Shown one piece after another: positions 53,385-61,898 of a stretch of 64,000 nucleotides of DNA. This DNA comes from Butyrivibrio fibrisolvens (lineage in GTDB: Bacteria; Bacillota; Clostridia; Lachnospirales; Lachnospiraceae), in NCBI RefSeq assembly GCF_023206215.1, contig NZ_CP065800.1, forward strand, positions 2,418,001 to 2,482,000, in the 5' to 3' direction. Within the stretch, counting starts at the first letter, position 1; every line of letters begins with the position of its first letter. The position numbers and the translations under genes are program-made. Below the pieces are notes generated by a model, which had not been told where the DNA came from, ran no database searches, and saw nothing but the letters and a program-made list of their open reading frames with translations.

Positions 53385-54337
53385 TACCTCTGATTCAATA
53401 CACACTTCTGTTCACATCGGTTCTTACACTTGTAGCACTTGGAGGCTGTTATGCAGAGCACTCCGGTGTTATCAACCTTGGACTTGAAGGAATAATGGTT
53501 ATGGGAGCCTTCGGCGGCGCCCTTGCTCTTAAGAGTTTTAACGTATCTTATGCAAATGGCTCTGTTCCTGCTATAGTTGTAGTACTTGCAGCAGTTATCT
53601 GCTCTATGCTTTCAGGAATGATCTATTCCTGCCTTCTGGGTATAGCCTGCATTAATTTTAAGGCTGACCAGACACTGGTAGGTACCGCTCTTAACATGCT
53701 GGCGACAGCTGTAGCAACTATCATTGCTAAAACTATGAATACAATCGCTGATCCTGATAATGTATCAGCTACAATCTCTTATGTTAATGCCAAGAAAGCA
53801 CTCCTTGTTTATTTTGGCAAGTTTGAGTTTAACTGGTTCATGGCTATTGCTGTTATCGCTCTTATTATCGCTTATGTACTTTTATATAAGACAAGATTTG
53901 GCCTTCGTCTTATGGCCTGCGGTGAGCATCCTCAGGCTGCTGACAGTGTAGGTATCAGTGTTAACCGTATGAGATGGTCAGGTGTACTTATATCAGGTAT
54001 GTTCGGCGGACTTGGTGGTATCGTATATATCACAGCCGGTGTTAGTGAGTGGAAGTTCGAATACGGCGTTGCCGGATTTGGTTTCTTATCACTTGCGGTT
54101 ATGATCTTCGGTCAGTGGAAACCACACCTTATCGCTCTTTCAGCTATACTGTTTGGTTTCTTCAGAGCTCTTTCAAACGTTTATACAGGTTTTGCATTTT
54201 TCAAACAGCTTAACCTCCCAAGTACTTTCTACAACATGTTGCCATACATCATCTCTCTTATAGTTCTTGCATTTACATCCATGAACTCGAGAGCACCTAA
54301 AGCTGAGGGTATTCCATACGATAAGAGTGCCCGCTAA
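53381..54337 (+). CDS. Nucleoside ABC transporter permease (NupQ type)
   Basis: 318 residues, about nine membrane segments, motif ACGEHPQAADSVGISVNRMR and the N-terminal EHSGVINLGLEGIMVMGA typical of this second permease. It completes binding protein, ATPase and two permeases, the nucleoside importer NupNOPQ of Bacillus. Confidence 0.94.
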   Translation: MIPLIQYTLLFTSVLTLVALGGCYAEHSGVINLGLEGIMVMGAFGGALALKSFNVSYANGSVPAIVVVLAAVICSMLSGMIYSCLLGIACINFKADQTLVGTALNMLATAVATIIAKTMNTIADPDNVSATISYVNAKKALLVYFGKFEFNWFMAIAVIALIIAYVLLYKTRFGLRLMACGEHPQAADSVGISVNRMRWSGVLISGMFGGLGGIVYITAGVSEWKFEYGVAGFGFLSLAVMIFGQWKPHLIALSAILFGFFRALSNVYTGFAFFKQLNLPSTFYNMLPYIISLIVLAFTSMNSRAPKAEGIPYDKSAR

Positions 54338-54351
54338 AGACTGGACATTAT

Positions 54352-56271
54352 ATGACATTTGAGAATTATTTAAATAATAGAATAATGCTCGCAGACGGAG
54401 CGTTCGGAACATACTTTGCATCAAAGTACGGGACGGGCGCTCTTCCCGAATGCGCTAATATTACTGACCCAAGCAAAGTAATCGATATACATAGCGATTA
54501 CATCAAAGCCGGGGCCAATCTTATAAGGACCAATACATTTGCCTGTAATACCTTAAATCTCGGGCCTGATATGAAGAAGCTGGGCGATCATATATCAGCC
54601 GGATGCAGACTTGCATTTATGGCTTCTTCTCTGTACTCTGATACTTCTGATATACAAGATTCAAATACAGGAATACCAAATACAGGAATTTCATATACCG
54701 ACAAATCTGGATCAGATGAAAACTCTGATGCACGTATTAATGATACAAATGCTGCTAATCAGGGTAAAAGACAGATCTTTGTAGCAGGAGATGTTGGACC
54801 GATTCCATTTATTCCGGGACAGGATGATGAAAAGATTTCTGAAGAGTATTTTTTCATGGTCCAGACTATGTATAACAGCGGAATTAAGATATTCCTTTTC
54901 GAAACTTTTGCTGGAATTGATAATATTCTAAAATCTCTTAACTGGCTCAAAGAAAAAAAGGAAAACGAGCCTGATCTTTTTGTATGGGTTCAACTGTGTT
55001 CAAATCAGCATGGATATACTAACGAAGGAATCCACGTTAGAAATATAATAAAAGAATTATCTGCAAAAAAGCTCGTTGATGCAGCAGGACTTAACTGCGG
55101 TATTGGACCCGCTTCCATGAGGAATATCATTGATGAGATAGACTTCACAGGTATAAAGTATGTATCAGCATTCCCTAATGCAAGCTTCCCTCAGGGTATG
55201 CTTTCAAGGCCTATCTTTTCAGGTAATGAGAAGTATTTTGCTTCCAAGATGGAAGAGATACTGTCTCTTGGAGCTGATATTGTGGGTGGGTGCTGCGGTA
55301 CAAGCCCTGAGTATACATCCAAAATCGCAGAGCTGGATCTTAGTACTAAAAAGAGTCACGCCTTTAAAGGTGAAGCTGATCTTAGCATCAAGGTAAGAGA
55401 GAAAGACTCGTCATTCTGGGAAGGCAAGACTTCTAAGAAGCTCATAGCAGTAGAGCTTGCACCGCCCTTTGGGGCAGATGATAAAAAGCTCATGGACAGT
55501 GCCAATGCTCTTACCAAGTATAATGTTGATGCCATAACACTGCCTGACTCTCCATCAGGAAGAACAAGAGCAGATTCTATCCTGGCAGGACTTAAAGTAA
55601 ACAGTGAGACAGGAATAGCAGCGATTCCTCATATCTGCTGTAGAGACAGGAATGTGATAAGTCTTCGAAGCGGCCTCTTGGGCGCCTATATGAATGGTAT
55701 AAGAAATATACTGGCGATAACAGGAGATCCTGTTCCGACTCTTATGAGACAGGAAGCAAGAAGCGTGTTTAACTTTGACTCTGTCGGTCTTATGAAAGTA
55801 ATTGCAGAGCTTAATAGGGAAGAGTTCTACCGTGATCCTATAACTTATGGCGGCGCCCTTTCTTATAACAGGCCTAACACACATGTTGAGCTGTCACGTA
55901 TGATCAAGAAGATAGAAGCGGGTGCTTCCTTCTTCCTCACACAGCCTGTATTTTCTGATGAGGATATAGAGAAGCTTTCATTCTTTAAAGACAAGATGAA
56001 AGAGGTTAATTCTGACGTTAAGCTTTTTTGCGGCCTTATGCCTCTTGTAAGCTACAAGAATGCACTCTTTATCCAGAACGAAATGTCCGGTATCAATGTT
56101 CCTGATGAAGTTATTGCCAGATATAAGCCTGACATGAGCCGCGAAGAAGGCGAAATGGTAGGTGTATCTGTAGTTAGAGATGTTATCGCTAAGACCAAAG
56201 ACTTCAGCGACGGATACTATTTCTCTATACCTTTTAATAGGGTTTACTTATTAGATAAAATTCTTGATTAA
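54352..56271 (+). CDS. Bifunctional homocysteine S-methyltransferase / methylenetetrahydrofolate reductase
   Basis: 639 residues: N-terminal homocysteine methyltransferase barrel (about 1-330) with the zinc Cys GLNCG and GGCCGTSPEY, then a MetF-type reductase barrel (about 360-635; AVELAPPFGADD, ITGDPVP, FFLTQPVF). Same plan as Bacillus YitJ. A Ser/Asp insertion lies near 95-145. Makes methyl-THF and may methylate homocysteine. Only 14 bp after the permease, so possibly cotranscribed; no SAM riboswitch is seen. Confidence 0.92.
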   Translation: MTFENYLNNRIMLADGAFGTYFASKYGTGALPECANITDPSKVIDIHSDYIKAGANLIRTNTFACNTLNLGPDMKKLGDHISAGCRLAFMASSLYSDTSDIQDSNTGIPNTGISYTDKSGSDENSDARINDTNAANQGKRQIFVAGDVGPIPFIPGQDDEKISEEYFFMVQTMYNSGIKIFLFETFAGIDNILKSLNWLKEKKENEPDLFVWVQLCSNQHGYTNEGIHVRNIIKELSAKKLVDAAGLNCGIGPASMRNIIDEIDFTGIKYVSAFPNASFPQGMLSRPIFSGNEKYFASKMEEILSLGADIVGGCCGTSPEYTSKIAELDLSTKKSHAFKGEADLSIKVREKDSSFWEGKTSKKLIAVELAPPFGADDKKLMDSANALTKYNVDAITLPDSPSGRTRADSILAGLKVNSETGIAAIPHICCRDRNVISLRSGLLGAYMNGIRNILAITGDPVPTLMRQEARSVFNFDSVGLMKVIAELNREEFYRDPITYGGALSYNRPNTHVELSRMIKKIEAGASFFLTQPVFSDEDIEKLSFFKDKMKEVNSDVKLFCGLMPLVSYKNALFIQNEMSGINVPDEVIARYKPDMSREEGEMVGVSVVRDVIAKTKDFSDGYYFSIPFNRVYLLDKILD

Positions 56272-56301
56272 AATATAATAATGGCATGTGTCAATTCTTC
56301 A

Positions 56302-57177
56302 CTATGAAGTTTGATTCTGTGCAATCGCGCTCTTTCTATACTGCATAGGGCTCTGCCCTGTAATCTTTGAAAACCTTGTGGAAAAGTTGGATTCATCATT
56401 GAATCCGACTTTAACTGCTATCTGGCTTACGGGTAGGTCTGTTAGATCCAGAAGCTCTCTTGCCTGCGTAATGCGGTAGTTGGTCAGAAAGTTATAGGGA
56501 GTTGTACCCATATACTGTCTGAATAGCTGCAGGAAATAGGACTTACTCATGTGGGCCTTTTTTAACAAATCCTGCATGCTTATTTCTTCCTGATAGTGGA
56601 GTCTTATATATTCTGCGATGGCTTCCATTGTTTTTTTATGGTCATTGCCATGTTCAGCATTCTCTGAAAGAAGACTTCTGACCATTCTGTTAAGTATTCT
56701 ATGAACATACATACCGCTTGAAAGAGCAGATTCTGTGGTTTCTTCAGGGAGCTTTCCCAGCATACTTTCAAATATATCTCTTGTAGACCTTGGAATGTGA
56801 ACGCTGCGAAGCTTTCCGTCTGGAATAAGATACGGCTCCATAGCCTTAACACCTGCACCGTCGGCATGGATCCAGTAGTGGTGCCACTTGCCGGCTTCTT
56901 TATAGGTGCCATAGCTTTGAGGTGTTCTGCAGTTTAGAAGAAGGGCTTCACCTTTTTTAAGAAGGATAGTATCCCCTCCCTGGCTTATCTGACCGCAACC
57001 TTCGATGGTATAGAAGATGAGATAGCTTTCTTTGTTACCTCTTGAAGTTGAGAATTTCTCCCTGCCATAGAAAAGGCCTGCTTCAGTTACAACATAAGGC
57101 TGTGAGAGAGCTGCCTGGCTGGGCGTTGTTCTTTGCCATATGCTTCCTTTTTCGACATCCATTGTATAAGTTAACAT
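56302..57177 (-). CDS. AraC-family transcriptional regulator
   Basis: 291 residues: an N-terminal cupin-like sensor (about 20-165) and a C-terminal AraC DNA-binding domain with two helix-turn-helix motifs (ISMQDLLKKAHMSKSYFLQ; PVSQIAVKVGFNDESNFSTR). Typical regulator of sugar use; target genes are not evident. GCAGGAGA precedes the ATG. Its 5' region contains a palindrome and three operator-like sites, probably for its own regulation. Confidence 0.94.
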   Translation of the reverse strand: MLTYTMDVEKGSIWQRTTPSQAALSQPYVVTEAGLFYGREKFSTSRGNKESYLIFYTIEGCGQISQGGDTILLKKGEALLLNCRTPQSYGTYKEAGKWHHYWIHADGAGVKAMEPYLIPDGKLRSVHIPRSTRDIFESMLGKLPEETTESALSSGMYVHRILNRMVRSLLSENAEHGNDHKKTMEAIAEYIRLHYQEEISMQDLLKKAHMSKSYFLQLFRQYMGTTPYNFLTNYRITQARELLDLTDLPVSQIAVKVGFNDESNFSTRFSKITGQSPMQYRKSAIAQNQTS

Positions 57178-57204
57178 GAGAGTTCTCCTGCAAATATAAT
57201 GATA

Positions 57205-57218
57205 AAAACGTACGTTTT
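57205..57218. promoter_or_regulatory. 14-bp perfect palindrome in AraC leader
   Basis: AAAACGTACGTTTT, about 28 bases before the AraC-family start codon, in the likely untranslated leader; may be a repressor site. Confidence 0.4.
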
Positions 57219-57334
57219 AATAGTAACATAATCGTTGTCACAATGAGCAAAATGTTGTTTATTGCATAATGATAATACCAAAAGAACCATTAAATGTATG
57301 AAATAAAAAGAAATCTATGTGACTAATAAATAAA

Positions 57335-57423
57335 TTGCGGCAATATATTTGGTGTGCCTGTATATTGCCGCAAGAAAAGGTGTATTTCGGTGATACATCT
57401 GAAAAAATGGTATATTGCGGCAA
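57335..57423. promoter_or_regulatory. Three TTGC(C/G)GCAA operator sites
   Basis: TTGCGGCAA at 57335, TTGCCGCAA at 57365 and TTGCGGCAA at 57415, the third inside the full palindrome TATTGC-G-GCAATA. Spacings 30 and 50 bp, near multiples of ten, put them on similar faces of the helix. They lie 160-240 bp upstream of the AraC-family gene, with room for looping. Confidence 0.6.
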
Positions 57424-57470
57424 TAAAGGCGGTGTTGACAGCTGGTTATAATGATTCAAAAGATAGCTGA

Positions 57471-58559
57471 TTATTGTGAATCAAAAATAGCTGCGTATTT
57501 TGGATTACTTTGCAGTTTGGAAATGACTTCTTCTGAGAAAAGCTCGATATACTGCTTGAATGTGAGTTTATTGATATGAGCAAAAGAAGAAGGTAGATCT
57601 ACTGCTTCACGTATGCTTGCTCCGGTCGGTCTTTGTATAGGCTCTTTGACGGCTTCTGAAAAGCAAACACCATGCTCATAGGATTTATCCAAACATTCTA
57701 TGGCCTTCTTATAATCTTTATTTCTGTTATAAATGCGCGCTGCATGCATGTAAAGCATACACATATCGCTATTAAACCATCCATAATTACCATCTTCAAA
57801 AGTAGACCTATAAAGCATAACAAGCGAAAGGTAGATGTCCGGATTATTAGCAGCTGCAAAATGCTCAAAATTCATGGCTAGCAATTCTGTTAGTTGATGA
57901 AGCATTGTCAGAAAAGCTTCACTTACATATTGATCATGTTTGCTGTCATGTACCATTGCTGTACGAACCACTTCCCGGCTACTTGATATAGAAGAACTTT
58001 GAAGGGCGATTTCTTCTATCTTCTGATAATCTCTGAGACTGTCTAGCACACGAATTAGTGATGAATGAATAAGCTCTTTCATATGAACATCGTCGCTGTT
58101 TTTGTAAGCTTGCTCGTAAAGCTTAGCAGCTTCTTTTAACGCATCAGTTTCATTCTTTTTTCTTTTTTCAGTCGAGGCTATTATCGACAGGATCATAGCC
58201 AGTCTTTCCTGCAAATGCCATTCGTTTGGGAATTCAGACAATGCTTCTCGAAGAAACTGTTCATGTCTTTTTAACTGTTTTTTATCAGGCACAGCTTCTG
58301 GCTTTAATAGTTTGTTTGCTTTCTCGATGTATCTTGAAAGAGTACTTTCACGATCATTGTTGTAACCGAACAGTTCATCGATTGAAACATGGAAGTAGTT
58401 GGCTATAGCAGGGATCATCTCCATATCCGGATATGCCTTATTGGCCTCCCATCGAGATACAGCCTGACTTGTTATACCTAATGCAGTTGCAAGATCATCC
58501 TGTGTTCTTCCATCTCTTTTACGCAGTTCCTTGATTGCGCCTCCTAACATGATCCTCAT
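57471..58559 (-). CDS. XRE-family regulator with helical repeat domain
   Basis: 362 residues: N-terminal helix-turn-helix (GRTQDDLATALGITSQAVSR, then WEANKAYPD) and a long helical C-terminal part resembling tetratricopeptide repeats (DLDKSYEHG-like segments; CLDKSYEHGVCF). This type is widespread in Lachnospiraceae and may sense peptides. Start at 58559 follows AAGGAGA; the upstream ATG has no site. Ends just upstream of the AraC operators. Confidence 0.9.
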   Translation of the reverse strand: MRIMLGGAIKELRKRDGRTQDDLATALGITSQAVSRWEANKAYPDMEMIPAIANYFHVSIDELFGYNNDRESTLSRYIEKANKLLKPEAVPDKKQLKRHEQFLREALSEFPNEWHLQERLAMILSIIASTEKRKKNETDALKEAAKLYEQAYKNSDDVHMKELIHSSLIRVLDSLRDYQKIEEIALQSSSISSSREVVRTAMVHDSKHDQYVSEAFLTMLHQLTELLAMNFEHFAAANNPDIYLSLVMLYRSTFEDGNYGWFNSDMCMLYMHAARIYNRNKDYKKAIECLDKSYEHGVCFSEAVKEPIQRPTGASIREAVDLPSSFAHINKLTFKQYIELFSEEVISKLQSNPKYAAIFDSQ

Positions 58560-58761
58560 ATTTGATCTCTCCTTAGTTGAATTCACCGGTGTGATTTTAT
58601 TATATCTAAAGACCTGCAGCGAACCAATAATCAATTAGTTGTTTATAACTAAACCATTAATTTATACGGCTGCTTATTAGACTATAAATACGGCCAAGCA
58701 CATAGATATCAGAAAATATATAATCAGCTGCTAAGCATCAGACTTGAAAATATAGAAATTT

Positions 58762-59121
58762 GTGGTTATATTTACAAGGTATCAGGATAAGTGGGTGATG
58801 TGCTGGCACAAGTACAGAAAGAGCTTCGAGAATCCTGGTGGTCATGTAGAAGAAGGCGAGAGTGCTATGCAGGCTGCAAAGCGCGAACTATACGAAGAGA
58901 CTGGCATTACAGACTGCGATATCATTCCTTTGTGGGATTATGAACAGCCTTGGGATGATGGGATTCATAAGAATAATGGACGTGTATATCTGGCGATTGC
59001 ACACTGCCTTGGAGAACTTCCTGAAAGCGAAATGGATAAAATTGAACTTTTTGATGAAGTTCCTGAAAACTTTACATACGATAGGGAACTTGCGACTAAG
59101 GAGTTTCACATAATATTTTAA
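58762..59121 (+). CDS. Nudix hydrolase, short, GTG start
   Basis: 119 residues, intact Nudix box GGHVEEGESAMQAAKRELYE then ETGI, as in 8-oxo-dGTP diphosphatase-like enzymes. The only in-frame starts are this GTG and none has a ribosome binding site; a stop lies two codons upstream. The usual first strand before VIFTRYQDKWV seems short, so the 5' end may be truncated or the start unusual. Next gene follows at 41 bp. Confidence 0.75.
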   Translation: MVIFTRYQDKWVMCWHKYRKSFENPGGHVEEGESAMQAAKRELYEETGITDCDIIPLWDYEQPWDDGIHKNNGRVYLAIAHCLGELPESEMDKIELFDEVPENFTYDRELATKEFHIIF

Positions 59122-59162
59122 GGGCATGGGATATTGCGCATTATTGATGGGGAAGGTAATAA

Positions 59163-60197
59163 ATGTCGATTGAAAAAAGTGTTTTTGATAAGAAAACGAT
59201 GCAAACAGTTTTGCTTGATAAGTATGGACTACATTTAAAAGAAATGATACATCTTTCTTTGGGAACTGCTAATTGCTATAAGGTTTGCTGTGACGAAGAT
59301 GATTTTTTCTTAAAAGAGTATCAGAGCAAATTTGAGATTGAAAAGATACAGAAGGAAGCGAATCTTGTAAAGTATTTGGCAGAAAGAGATTTTCCTGTTG
59401 CCAGGTTTATCATGACAAAAGAGGATGAAAGCTGTTTTTTGTATGAAGGACATGTTATAGGTGTTCAGGAGTACCTGGAAGGGAAATCTTATCTTAATGA
59501 TCTTCCGCATTATCTTTTGAAGGATAGTGCAAAGTATCTGGGACTATTGCATTTGGCACTTAAGGATTATCCGCTTGAAACAGAACTTGGTGAAAAGTGG
59601 GCAAGGAGCATCTCGGTTCAGTCTGTTATTGATAAATATGGAAGATTGCTTAAGGCATTGGAAGATTATAAGGAAGATGCCAACTATGCCAGGATAAAAG
59701 ATGATCTTGAGTTCAAGATAGAACTTTTTGGTCATATTGAGGAAATGAAGGAATATTTCAAGGGAATTACATATACGTCTAGCCATGGCGATTATACGGC
59801 GTGCCAGTTGATATGTGATGATGAAAAGGTGAAAGCAGTAATAGATTTCTCTTCAGCAGCAAAGCTGCCTGCAGTTTGGGAGATAATGAGATCTTACATT
59901 CAATCAGGAGCATGCCCGAGTGGACAGTCGTTTGATATAGATGATTTTTCTTTGTACGTAGAAGAGTATATGAACTATTTTCCGCTTTCACAAAGAGATC
60001 TTGAGGCAATGCCGTATGTTTACCTTTTTCAGCTTTCTCGAAGTGCATACGGATATGAAGAATACTTGATTGATAAAACCGAGAATAGGGATGCGCTTTT
60101 ACAGTTTGCGATTTGGAGAACAGAAATCTGTAAGGAAATTTACAATAAAGCGGACAATATTTCCAAAAAACTGATGCAATTAAGCAAAAGTGCTTGA
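59163..60197 (+). CDS. APH-family kinase-like protein
   Basis: 344 residues of the aminoglycoside phosphotransferase/choline kinase fold: N-lobe Lys (FFLKEYQ), the Brenner-like HGDYTACQLICDD, and VIDFSSA as the metal-binding Asp. Closest in plan to small-molecule kinases such as CotS, choline or homoserine kinase-like proteins; substrate not deducible. GGGGAAGG lies before the ATG. Possibly cotranscribed with the Nudix gene. Confidence 0.85.
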   Translation: MSIEKSVFDKKTMQTVLLDKYGLHLKEMIHLSLGTANCYKVCCDEDDFFLKEYQSKFEIEKIQKEANLVKYLAERDFPVARFIMTKEDESCFLYEGHVIGVQEYLEGKSYLNDLPHYLLKDSAKYLGLLHLALKDYPLETELGEKWARSISVQSVIDKYGRLLKALEDYKEDANYARIKDDLEFKIELFGHIEEMKEYFKGITYTSSHGDYTACQLICDDEKVKAVIDFSSAAKLPAVWEIMRSYIQSGACPSGQSFDIDDFSLYVEEYMNYFPLSQRDLEAMPYVYLFQLSRSAYGYEEYLIDKTENRDALLQFAIWRTEICKEIYNKADNISKKLMQLSKSA

Positions 60198-60296
60198 GAA
60201 GATATTGCTTAGTTCAAAAAAGTATATAATAATATTTATTTTTGGTATACATTGAGTATGATATAAATCAAAATATTGAAGAAGGATTAAAGCTAA

Positions 60297-60806
60297 ATGA
60301 TCAAACATCCAATTAATCCAGTATATGACAACAATTCAAGAATATTAGTACTAGGCAGTTTTCCGTCAGTGAAGTCCAGGGAGGTAATGTTTTTCTATGG
60401 ACATCCACAGAACAGGTTTTGGAAGGTGACTGCGGCGGTATTTGGTGAGAGTGTGCCACAGACAATTGATGAGAAAAGAGCCTTTCTATTAAGAAACCAT
60501 ATTGCAGTGTGGGATGTGATCGCGTCATGCGATATTGATGGATCTGCTGATTCAACAATTAAGAATGTAGTAGCTAATGATCTATCTGTAATACTGGATA
60601 ATGCGCCTATTGAGGCAATCTTTGTTAATGGTAAGACTGCAGAGAAATATTACAAAAAGTATACAGAGAAAGTGACTAATAGAAAAGCAATATGCCTTCC
60701 GTCTACAAGTCCGGCTAACGCAGCATGGTCCGTGGATAAACTGGTGGAGGCATGGAGCGTGATAAAGACAAACATAGTAAGGGAGGAGCAAAGAGATGAT
60801 AACTAG
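60297..60806 (+). CDS. DNA-deoxyinosine glycosylase (UDG superfamily)
   Basis: 169 residues of the uracil-DNA glycosylase fold: VLGSFPSVKSREVMFFYGHP, followed by NRFW, and the C-terminal LPSTSPANA, typical of the hypoxanthine-removing subgroup. It removes deaminated adenine from DNA. Its end overlaps the following HD gene by 11 bases, so the two are cotranscribed. Confidence 0.9.
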   Translation: MIKHPINPVYDNNSRILVLGSFPSVKSREVMFFYGHPQNRFWKVTAAVFGESVPQTIDEKRAFLLRNHIAVWDVIASCDIDGSADSTIKNVVANDLSVILDNAPIEAIFVNGKTAEKYYKKYTEKVTNRKAICLPSTSPANAAWSVDKLVEAWSVIKTNIVREEQRDDN

Positions 60807-61392
60807 AGACGAGGCATTTGAACTTCTTAAAAAGTACAATAAGGATTCTTTTCATATCCAGCATGCGCTGACAGTGGAAGCTGTTATGAAATGGTACGCC
60901 AATGAACTTGGATATGCAGATGAAGCTGAGTACTGGGGAATTGTCGGACTTCTTCATGATATTGATTTTGAGCTTTATCCCGAGGAACATTGCCTTAAGG
61001 CACCAGAGCTTTTAAAAGATGGGGGAGTTAGTGATGATATCATTCATGCTGTATGTTCACACGGATATGGAATCACTGTGGGATGCGGTGTGACTATTGA
61101 TGTTGAGCCAACTCGTGAGATGGAGAAGGTTCTTTTTGCGTCAGATGAACTTACAGGACTTGTATGGGCAGCTGCTCTTATGAGACCTTCGAAGAGTACT
61201 AAGGACATGGAGCTGAAATCTCTTAAGAAAAAGTATAAGAGCAAGGGATTTGCTGCAGGCTGCTCAAGAGAGGTCATTGAACGTGGCGCGGCACAACTTG
61301 GCTGGGAACTTGATAAACTTCTCGAGATGACACTTAAAGCTATGGCTGAGAGTGAGGATCTGATCAATGAAGAGATGACTGCTGTAGCATGA
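60796..61392 (+). CDS. HD-domain phosphohydrolase
   Basis: 198 residues, HDIG-type: metal ligands in FHIQHALTVE (His), GLLHDIDFE (His-Asp), later VCSHGYG and FASDELTG (Asp). Acts on a phosphate or nucleotide substrate that is not deducible. Overlaps the glycosylase gene, suggesting nucleic acid or nucleotide repair. SD GGGAGGAGC sits in the end of that gene. Confidence 0.93.
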   Translation: MITRDEAFELLKKYNKDSFHIQHALTVEAVMKWYANELGYADEAEYWGIVGLLHDIDFELYPEEHCLKAPELLKDGGVSDDIIHAVCSHGYGITVGCGVTIDVEPTREMEKVLFASDELTGLVWAAALMRPSKSTKDMELKSLKKKYKSKGFAAGCSREVIERGAAQLGWELDKLLEMTLKAMAESEDLINEEMTAVA

Positions 61393-61475
61393 AAAATTAC
61401 TACCATATAGCAGAAAAGCCATTATTATTTATGAATTTATTTGATTTTCAGAAATAGTCAATCTTGATATTTGAG

Positions 61476-61503
61476 TTGTAAAAGGTACTAAATAGTGTAA
61501 TAT
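61476..61503 (+). promoter_or_regulatory. Promoter for candidate sRNA
   Basis: TTGTAA, 16 bases, TAATAT; predicted start near 61510, just before the first tandem motif. Confidence 0.45.
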
Positions 61504-61509
61504 ATAGTT

Positions 61510-61648
61510 AGAAAGGTCTCCATTAACCTGTTAGCCTATGAGCTAATAAAGAGATGAACTTTAAAGAAGGTCTCCATTAACCTTCGGATTATCCGTAAAG
61601 AGATGAGATTTAATGAGTGGGAAGCTTTGAGCTTCCCACTTTTTTTTG
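61510..61648 (+). ncRNA. Candidate sRNA with two CTCCATTA loops
   Basis: About 140 bases, no reading frame. Two tandem modules each with AGGT-CTCCATTA-ACCT hairpin, then a variable hairpin (TTAGC/GCTAA in the first, CGGAT/ATCCG in the second), then AAAGAGATGA. An intrinsic terminator ends it. The loop CTCC is complementary to GGAG of ribosome binding sites, so an mRNA-repressing sRNA is possible. A leader for rhaB is less likely, because a second terminator and 170 bases separate them. Confidence 0.6.
61616..61648 (+). terminator. Intrinsic terminator of candidate sRNA
   Basis: AGTGGGAAGCT pairs with AGCTTCCCACT around TTG, followed by eight T. Very strong. Confidence 0.92.
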
Positions 61649-61681
61649 AATATTAGGAAGATACAATTTTAGAACAAATAG

Positions 61682-61728
61682 CCCTCAATTGAAATTTGTG
61701 CATTCAATTGAGGGTTATTTGTTTTTTT
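61682..61728 (+). terminator. Second intrinsic terminator
   Basis: CCCTCAATTGAA pairs with TTCAATTGAGGG, then TTATTTGTTTTTTT. Isolates the sRNA region from the rhamnose genes. Nothing else is recognised up to 61898 apart from a ribosome site. Confidence 0.8.
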
Positions 61729-61898
61729 ATTAAAGAGTGGACTTTTGCAAAAGTCTTTCGGACTTTGAACAATGGTACAGGCATTTTATGAAGTTATAAT
61801 CAGTATTAGGTCAGGCCAAATACATAAAGATACTAAATAAAACTAATATGGAATAATACTAAGTTTATTTGGAATATTATCAAGAATGGGAGATAGCT

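Noticed and set aside
61510..61648. Known tandem riboswitch (glycine, THF, c-di-GMP) upstream of rhaB
   Set aside because: None of the conserved core sequences of these classes is visible, and two terminators separate it from rhaB.
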